64,000 nucleotides of DNA, taken from Cyprinodon diabolis (taxonomy: Eukaryota; Chordata; Actinopteri; Cyprinodontiformes; Cyprinodontidae). Below the pieces are notes generated by a model. The model had not been told where the DNA came from and ran no database searches. It was given only the letters and a program-made list of their open reading frames with translations. Below are positions 1-64,000 of the stretch, piece by piece. The DNA lies in contig CM060083.1 in NCBI GenBank assembly GCA_030533445.1, forward strand, positions 27,164,166 through 27,228,165, read 5' to 3'. Within the stretch, counting starts at the first letter, position 1, and each line of letters begins with the position of its first letter. A program made the translations under genes and the position numbers.

Positions 1-2941
1 ATGTGTAGGAGCCGGAGATCATTTTGGAAATAAAGGGTCTGGAACAGGGACCCACAATGACAAACTGAGGTTTTAAGCAATCTTGTGGTCTCTATAGAGT
101 ACAAGTACCGTGCTCTCTAATCACAAGGCCAGCACTTGTGAGTCATCACATATTTGCAACAAAATTAAGAACCTGTTGGTCCTAATTGACTTCCATCTAT
201 AGGGCTTTTGAGGCACAGTGGTAATCAGAGTAGTACTTCAACGATGACGCTAAGTACAGGACTTACTTTAGGGGATTTTACACTGCAGTCGGTCTAACTT
301 GGCACTTATTTAATTGATTCTTCCATTCTTTTTACCTGCATATGATTTGTTAAGATGGAGGCTGGCTAAAATCTTCCAGTCTTGATCAGTAGGTAACAGG
401 TGGGGGCCACCCAGGACTGGCTCTTACAAAATAATCTTTAGGATGAATTTACTGATTTGTGATTATATGAAAGAAAAAGTGCTTTGGGAATTTTATAAGA
501 GCCACATACTTTTCCATTTGGTGCCAAGTTGTGATTAAATTTAACCTTTTTTTTTTTTTAGGTTACACATTTGATGAATAATTAAACAGTTAAGTTTAAT
601 GATATATCTAGTTATAGAACAATCTATAATGGGGTTTGGTAAAAAAAAAAAAAGCAATAAGATTAAAAAGCTTAAAGGTGTCAGGATGCAATGATAGTTT
701 AATGGAGATGTTAACTTTGCTGCAACATATCTTCCTAAGGAAAGCAGATGGCAAGTATTGAACTAAATGACTCTCTTTAAAACATGTAGAATATCCCTAG
801 CTAAAATAGTTCAGTGCTGTGACTAACTATATGTTGAGAGGACAAACCACGCAAACCAAAAGCATTGACTGATCTGGGGGGGAGTGAATAAAAGTGTTAA
901 TTGCAGTCCCAGCTCTGTTAGTAGCTTTGTCCTAAAGAGAGACAAAGGTAAACAGACAAGGACTGATATATTAATATGATCTATGATGAAAAATAGAGTT
1001 TATATATAGCTATTTTTGGTGGCAGCTTTTTCAGTGGCTTTGATGGAGGGAAAAGGGAAAAATAATTAAACACTGAGTGGGAGGATGTCGTCAACAATAA
1101 GAACACAGAGTCTTATGTATGAATGGATTGGATGAAGACCATATCCAGGAAAGAGACGAATAAAGCAAACAGAACACCAGACACCATGTGCAGCTTCTGT
1201 AAAGACTAAAAAAAGGAGGGCAGCAATAACTGAAAGAGAGAAGTAGAAAACAAAACCCAATAATATCTGTTATATGATAAAGATTTTTTTTTTAAAGAAA
1301 AAAAATAACCCATTGTACTTAGTTGTACTGAAAAAAAAAACAGAACTGCACAAATATTTCAATTAACAAATGAGTTTTATTTCTTTATGCAGAAGGGTTA
1401 TGCTCTTATGGCATTTTGTTTAACATGCAGTTAAACAGAACACCGTCACTGGTTTGTTGTTGTCATTAGCTGCTAAATGGTTTCCTTGATTACAACCAAA
1501 TATACTTCTCCTGCGCATGAGAGAAACTTATTAAGATCGACCCTTTGTTCTGTTTACTTTGGAAAATTGAACTTATAATAGAGATGACATTACGTCCAAG
1601 ACCTGTGCTCTGAATTTAAATTGTAAAACCTGCCATTTGCTAATCGCTTAGTGCTAACAACTGATAGTAATATGAGAAAAGGACTATCTTTGGTTCGAAC
1701 AGCAAAGTAACATCTCATTTAGATTTTATATTGTGCAATATGTGCCAATGTAAACCAATCATCCTTTCTATTATTAAATATTTGATATACTACATGATTT
1801 TCTACCTGATTCTACTTACAATTTCCAGTCAGGGAAGTCTGCACTAGTTGCGGTCAGTCAGAAGGGCAAGTTGGCACAAAAACCTGTTAGTGAGAGATAG
1901 GGTGAAGCCCGGAGTCTTCAAAGGTGTGAATGCAATAGACTCAACCTGACCTAGAATGTTAGAATAGAACTTAATAAACTGATATTTCACAATGAATTAT
2001 TGTGAAACATAGAGTAAACTTACTTGTCAAACTTTCTGTTTATTTAGTTGAACAATCCATCTATACAAGGTGTTGCTGCAGTGTGCAGAAATACATATGA
2101 AAACCTTCTAACAATCCCAAGTAACGTTTTTCAAACTCAACAGGGGTGCAGCAATAAAATGCAGTCAACACAGTCCAATTTGAATTCCCCTGTGGGTAAA
2201 TTCTGACGTATTTTATTTCCAATTTCTTTCATTTTGTTTGAGATTAGGATAAATGAAATAATGTATTGTATTGTTAACATCTAAAAAAATTGGAAAATTA
2301 ACTTTATTGATCTAACTATGTAATTAGCTCTGCATTTAACCCATCCCCTTTGGGGAGCAGTGGGCTCCCTGGGGGAACAATCAGGCGTTAAGGTTTTTGC
2401 TCAAAGAGCCAGATTGGCAGTCGGTTTCAAACTCACAACCTCAAGCTTCCAAGCCCTATGCCTTAACCTCTAGGCCACCACTCCCCTAATAATGCCCCCA
2501 GTATCTAAGATTAATTATACTCCTAAATTATCAATATTTTAGCTGTTTTGTGTGAAAGTACATTGCAATTGGTTTTAAATGTTTCTTTCAAGATTTATTA
2601 ATTTATTGCTTTTCTCAATTTGGAAGCAGTTCTACTAACTTTTTCAACACATTGAAATATTTTTTTTGACAATGCAGATTAAAGCCTACACATCTATAAT
2701 ATCATAAAGGTTTAGCTTATAAGAGTTTTTAGCTCTAGGTTGTTGGAGCTGCTAGTTTTAGCAGCCTTCAACAGCTTTTCATAAAAACAAACAAAACAAA
2801 AGCACTTCTAATCTTGATCCTTGAGCTGTGCATTTTTTGACACCGATGACAGAATGTATTTATCAAGATTACCTACATATTTGATAGGTTTAATGTTTCT
2901 GAAATTGGTTTTGGAATGAATGTTGTTCCTCTTTTTTTCAG
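1..2941. other. 5' flank or intron upstream of first coding exon
   Basis: AT-rich non-coding DNA with no supported exon on either strand. A pyrimidine tract ending in AG at 2940-2941 precedes exon 1, so this is probably the end of an intron after an upstream untranslated exon that I cannot locate. The only recognisable unit is a tRNA-like SINE near 2332-2489. No promoter can be supported. Confidence 0.5.
2332..2489 (-). repeat. tRNA-derived SINE fragment
   Basis: Read on the minus strand, it has an A-box-like word (GTGGCCTAGAGGTTAAGG, complement of 2461-2478) followed by a B-box-like word (GGTTGTGAGTTTGAAACC, complement of 2423-2440), the arrangement of a pol III internal promoter. Body and spacing fit a tRNA-derived SINE rather than a functional tRNA, since no cloverleaf is preserved. 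Ends are approximate and no clear target duplication was seen. Confidence 0.55.
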
Positions 2942-2975
2942 CCTCGCGGGTGGGCTGTTTTCCAGCATCAGAGCC

Positions 2976-59342
<56,367 letters not shown>

Positions 59343-60149
59343 GTGAGTAAACAGAGACAGTTAACCAGTTGTGTGGCCTGGGTTGATCTTGCACTGACTG
59401 AGTGGCCTTAGCCTGCAGGAACAGCAATTGAGAAGCTGTTGTTTTTTGTTTTTTCTTGATGACCCTTCATGGCAGTGGGCCCAAATAAAAGGAGGAGTCT
59501 CTTAAAGCATGCTGTATGACAATTAATGAATGGGATCCATTGCCAAAGGGTCATGCACACACTCGCAGTATGACTGGCAGCACACATGGTGATGTCTCAA
59601 CGGGCAGCTGTGTTGGACGGTATTAAGTTTCTGAAAGCTTGATTTGGAATAGACACAATGTCCGTGACTGATTCAATGGCTATATAATACCATGTTTATT
59701 TATTTGTCATATTCGATTGTAGTAAAATGTGGTCAAGAAAAAACGTGTCTGGAGTGTTAAATGATTTTTAAATAACAGACACAGGGACTCAGCTCTGCAA
59801 CCTAGACTTCCTTAGCATTCGTGTTGCAAAGTCTTTAAACTGGGCTCCAAGTCCTTCTTTAAAGGCTTGCGACTCATCTCAGACTCTTGGACTTAAGTGT
59901 TATTAACAGTCTTTACTCCGTACAGGTATGAGTTAGGCAAGCAGTGTTGAAAGTAGTTTTAAAATCTCCCCAGCACTATTACAAAAAGGTAATTGGTTGA
60001 TATTATTCTCTCCCTCCTTACAATTATAAAGTCCAAATTGAATAATTAAAATTATTCTTAACTAATTCAGTAATAGACATTTCAATGTTAAACTTTAGGC
60101 TAACTGTATAAAAGAGTGGGGGAAAAAAAATGATATAAATACACTAGTG

Positions 60150-60542
60150 AAAGAGTTGAGGAGCGCAGACCTCCACCAAGCAGCAAACTTTGCCACCTAT
60201 GGCAAAAACTTGCACAGGATCTGGATCATTACCGAAATCTTTATAAATCGTTCCTCTGCATGAGCTGCACCTTTTTATAACAATTTCCTGTCCTTTCATA
60301 AGGTAACTAATGAGTCACAGCGTGTGTCTGCAGCCTCTGGTGTTTGTTCTGCTTTCACCTTCTCCATTCACTCTGCTTTCATCTTTAATCAGCCGATCAA
60401 ACTTCCATCGAGGCTTGGCTCACCTTTCATGTGTTTCTGTCTTCTGTTGTCAATAATCCATGCTGCCACTATCAGGTTTAGGGAGGAACTGCTTGTTTCA
60501 CTAAAAACTGGGTGGGGAAGGGTAAGGAGCTCGGCCATCTCT
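60150..60542. repeat. Possible old LINE fragments
   Basis: GCGCAGACCTCCACCAAGCA with CTTGCACAGGATCTGGATCA (60155-60230) and GGGTAAGGAGCTCGGCCATC (60520-60540) resemble non-coding or 3' parts of fish LINEs. These are short matches from memory only. Confidence 0.3.
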
Positions 60543-63093
60543 CTACTCCGTCTCTTTCTTTCTTTTCTATCTATCTCTGTTTCTGTATATCTATCTGAAA
60601 TCATCAACAGGGCATTAAAGTGGCTGCTGCTGAAGATACAGTTCTGATCTATTAATAACTAATCTTTGATGGCTTGCTGACTTTATGGTGACTGTTAATG
60701 CGCTAAGGTTTATGCTTATTCTTAGCTTCACGAGTCATAAGGAGTCCAAGTTGTTGACCAGTGTGTTTCTGCAGTCAACCTATTTTAGGTAGGGTGGGAC
60801 ATGTGTCATTATCGGAGGTTCAGCCAATTAGCAATTCTGTACCATGACAGCATCTTATTGGTTTTACAAAGAGCTATGGCTGCTTTACAAATGATGCAGA
60901 ATGTCTTTATACAGAAGGACTGCTCTATATCCTTCACGGAATAGCCAGGAGTGAAAAGCTTTCACAAAGTCTTAGATTCAAGCCCTACCATCTCTCAAAC
61001 TGTCCACTTTAATTTATTGTTGAAGAAAATACAACGACTCTAAGCCATCTAGATTTACTTCAAGGAGATGTGGAGGACAATGTAGTTGGGAGAAGAGGAA
61101 TGATGCCATTTGCACTGATCCTTTTCCAAAGCTTAAAGCAACATATGAAACAGAGAATATCAAGGGTAATCACCCACACCCATCTGAAGCCCCGTCCCTA
61201 ATATCCTCAGAATCTTGATCTTGTCTTATTACCATGATCAATGTCTGGTCAAGTTTGTCAGGTTGACAACCATGACAAGAAATTAATGAGTGTGTTTCCA
61301 CATTGCACATTGCCATTAGTGATAATGTGAATATGCTTGGTTCTGTCTAATCTAGGCAGCATTGACACAGACTGGAAGGCCAAGAGTAGGACTCTGGGAT
61401 TCAGAAGCCCATTATAGCCAATCAAAAAGGAAGATGGGGATCGCTGGTAAAAATGATATGTCCCCTGTGCTGTCTATAGCGAGCTGAAATATTCATCACA
61501 CTCAGTAATGATGTTCTAAGCTCTGTGTTGTCATTGTACGCTGGCTCTGCTCCATACTGATGGTGGAGGTGAAAGACAAGCATGCTAAATAGTTTTTTGT
61601 TTAGTCACATGGAAAGCTGAGAATTAAGTATGCTCATGCAGAGTGAATGGCAGAGAAGTGCCTGTCTGCATCACAACAATGTGAGCATATGTAATAAAAC
61701 TCCCCACACATACAGAAGTGATGTGCATTTAGTGTCAGGGAGCATTAGAAAAGTGACAAATTACATAATTTTGCTTGCTGAAAATAGGACTGAAACCTAC
61801 ACAGTGCACAGACCGTTTCCTTAACGCTGAAGAACATGGGAACACCACTACGGGCTTGGCTTATTCATGTTGTGCCAAGACTTCCCAGCATACCCTGCTT
61901 CTGTAGCCTGCATAAAGCTGTGAGTGGGTTTAGTACAAGCACAGGGATCATACTGTTAGCAGGTTCCGTCTGGATCATGAATCACTTTGAAAATTCCTTT
62001 TAACAGAGCAGGTCTTATAGGATTAATCCATATCTAGCATCTCATTAAGATGTATTTGTTGCTCAGGCTTCCATATACAGAAAAGTAATTCTTGTGAAAG
62101 TAAATATCTGAAACAAAATTAAGAAAAATTGTAAGCTGTTTTTATTCATCCCTGTTTTTTATGGGTGCTTGATTAGATTTGCCATGTTGGTTATACAGTT
62201 CTTAGTGATTATCGATGGTGGACTCTGTCTTGTGGGATTCATTTTAACTTAGATTAAAGTGTCTTTGAACCTGTTAAAGACAGATTAATCTGCATTAGGA
62301 TTTTTTTTAAACTTCAAATCGGATACCCAGATAGTCACAGGACAGTTAGTTATAAGCAAATCCCTTTAGGTGAACTAGCATATAATTCACAAGCAAAGAC
62401 AATCCACTTTATATCAAAATTGTGACCCACTTTAGCTTTCATTTTCTGCTTGTAAACCGCAATAAGACATTTTTTTTTACTTAATTATTCATTATGGAAA
62501 AATACAATATCTTTAAAACATGGATACATAAATAAAACAGTAAATAAATGGAGCTTAAAGTGCAGCTAAGGACTGTAACATTAAAAGTAGGAGAGTTACA
62601 TATACCTATGGAGGTTTTAATAATAGCAATGTATGTCCAAGATAAGTTTGTCTGCTTTTAGTGATCTTCCTTACACTGTGGCTCTATAAAATTCAACTTG
62701 TCTTTTTTTCCCCTTGTCAAAGTCCAACTATGTCTAACCTAATTGAGCAACTGATAATATGGTCGGGTATTATTTCTAAAAACGTTCATTGGAAACATAA
62801 AGGAATATCATTTTTATTTGTTCAATTTTAATTCTGTGTAAATTTATTACACCTCTCCCAGTTAGATTGTTCACATCTAATCAGAAATTAAAGATGTTTT
62901 TTTTTCTTACATAGCTACAGATATGGTGTCCCTCTTGAAGTTTCTAAATAGTTTGTTTATTTTGCTCAATCTTGCATTAACTTGGTTTGAATAATCTGCA
63001 ATATTTGGGGGCCTAAACTTCTAGTTTTTACTTCTGTCAAGTCTGACATTTGGCTAAAAGGTCATAGTTAAATGAATATCTCTAATCTGAGGG

Positions 63094-63608
63094 TGTCACA
63101 GTCTTGGTTCTGTTATGTTTTCTTTTGAGTATTCAGTTTTACTTTGCGCCACGTTTTCTAGTTTTAGTGGTTTAATTCTTATTTTGTTATGTTTTCTGGT
63201 TATTTTTCAGTTTTCAGGTTTTTATTTGTTGCCATCTGCTGCCCTCTAGTGTTCTCCTTCTTCCCTAGCTCCTTTCCTGTCTGCTCTGTTCACACCCGCT
63301 CTCAATCTGCTCGTTAGTCCTCTCTTTGTTCAGTCTCCCATAAATACACTCCTTATGCAGTTCCTCAGTGCTGGTTCCTCATCAAACTTTGACCTACACC
63401 GTCTTACAGTGTCTTACCTCGTCATGACTGTTTTCCCCTGATGTCCCCAAGGTTTCTGGTTTCTTGAACTTTTTTCTTGTTGTTTCTTTGGGGGGATTTT
63501 TGGATTCCTGCCTCAGTTGTTTGTTTACCTTGCATTAAATCTACAAGACCTCACCTCTGCCTCCCTGCCTCTGCATTTGGGTCCACAAACCTCAACCCAA
63601 TCCTGACA
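63094..63608 (+). repeat. LTR-like or anonymous long repeat
   Basis: The span begins TGTCACAG and ends CCTGACA, as an LTR would (TG...CA). It is T/C-rich, contains a CATTAAA polyadenylation-like signal near its end and GCATTTGGGTCC words found in abundant fish repeats. A matching target duplication is not visible (AGGG before, TTGG after), so a solo LTR is only one reading. Confidence 0.4.
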
Positions 63609-64000
63609 TTGGGTTTTTGCACAGTGACATGTTTCTGACATTCATCATGGCTAACACTAACATACTTCCTTATTATATGTTCTATATAATTTGATGGGTA
63701 AATTCACAGAAAGTGCTGATTCATAAACTGAACACCTTCCTAAATTGTAATCATTAATGACCAGTGTTATAACAGAGGCATATGTGTAATTTAGGTTTCT
63801 AAAGCTTGTCTTTTACAACTCTCTTATTTGTTCAAATTAAAACCCAGATTTTTTAGGATAAATCCACAACTTACCAACTTTCTTTGTATTCCATGTATTC
63901 TGGATCTATTTTTTGAAAAATCAGAGTGACCTTGGTCTATACTGACTTTTCCTTTCAATCAGGATATGGATCTGACTCCATTATCTGAGAATAGCAGATT

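Larger units (their letters stand above)
59343..64000 (+). other. col19a1: Start of intron 13, to window edge
   Basis: No further Gly-X-Y exon recognised. It holds possible old LINE fragments near 60150-60300 and 60515-60542, and an LTR-like repeat at 63094-63608. Everything else, including 60650-63090, shows nothing recognisable. Confidence 0.55.

Noticed and set aside
2332..2489. Possible tRNA gene on the minus strand
   Set aside because: A- and B-box-like words are present, but no cloverleaf, anticodon arm or acceptor stem pairing is preserved; it fits a SINE.

Overview
This is a 64-kb stretch of an animal nuclear genome, most likely a teleost fish. The base composition is AT-rich, the genes are split by introns, and the repeats are of kinds common in bony fish: Tc1-like DNA transposons, a Rex6/Dong-type retroelement, an I/Nimb-like LINE piece, tRNA-derived SINEs, hAT remnants and long TA/GATA/GAAA microsatellites. 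There are no bacterial-style genes, operons, CRISPR arrays or phage genes. The species cannot be named from the sequence.

One host gene spans nearly the whole window on the + strand: the 5' part of a FACIT-type collagen that I assign to collagen XIX alpha 1 (col19a1). I reconstructed thirteen exons with GT/AG borders and compatible phases, adding up to 371 codons. Exon 1 (ATG at 2976) encodes a signal peptide. Exons 2-6 encode the thrombospondin-N-terminal-like (TSPN/laminin-G-like) domain with its conserved cysteines. Exon 7 (14746-14865) is a Pro/Ser/Thr-rich linker with two cysteines. Exons 8-13 are short collagen-type exons. The first four of these (17147, 25676, 52767, 56452) keep splice sites and frame, but many obligatory glycines are replaced by Glu, Lys, Val or Ala. 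Exons 12-13 are regular Gly-X-Y. The gene continues beyond the right edge.

The introns hold nearly all other content. Intron 6 has a broken Tc1-like element with DD36E spacing. Intron 7 has a palindromic repeat built of TGCAAA words. Intron 9 (27 kb) is the main mobile-element sink. It has a GATA array and a long TA array split by an intact Tc1-like transposon and by a decayed Rex6/Dong-like retroelement. It also has a hAT-type element with an 8-bp target duplication and an inner inverted-repeat element, SINEs, an I/Nimb-like LINE end with a 13-bp target duplication, and a 444-bp palindromic MITE. Intron 10 carries a second copy of the intact Tc1-like element, in opposite orientation, with identical length and predicted protein.

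The two strongest observations are the glycine-poor start of the col19a1 collagen domain and the pair of indistinguishable, apparently intact Tc1-like transposons 24 kb apart. I found no clearly new biological system. Assignments come from reading the sequence and from remembered family features; no database search was run.
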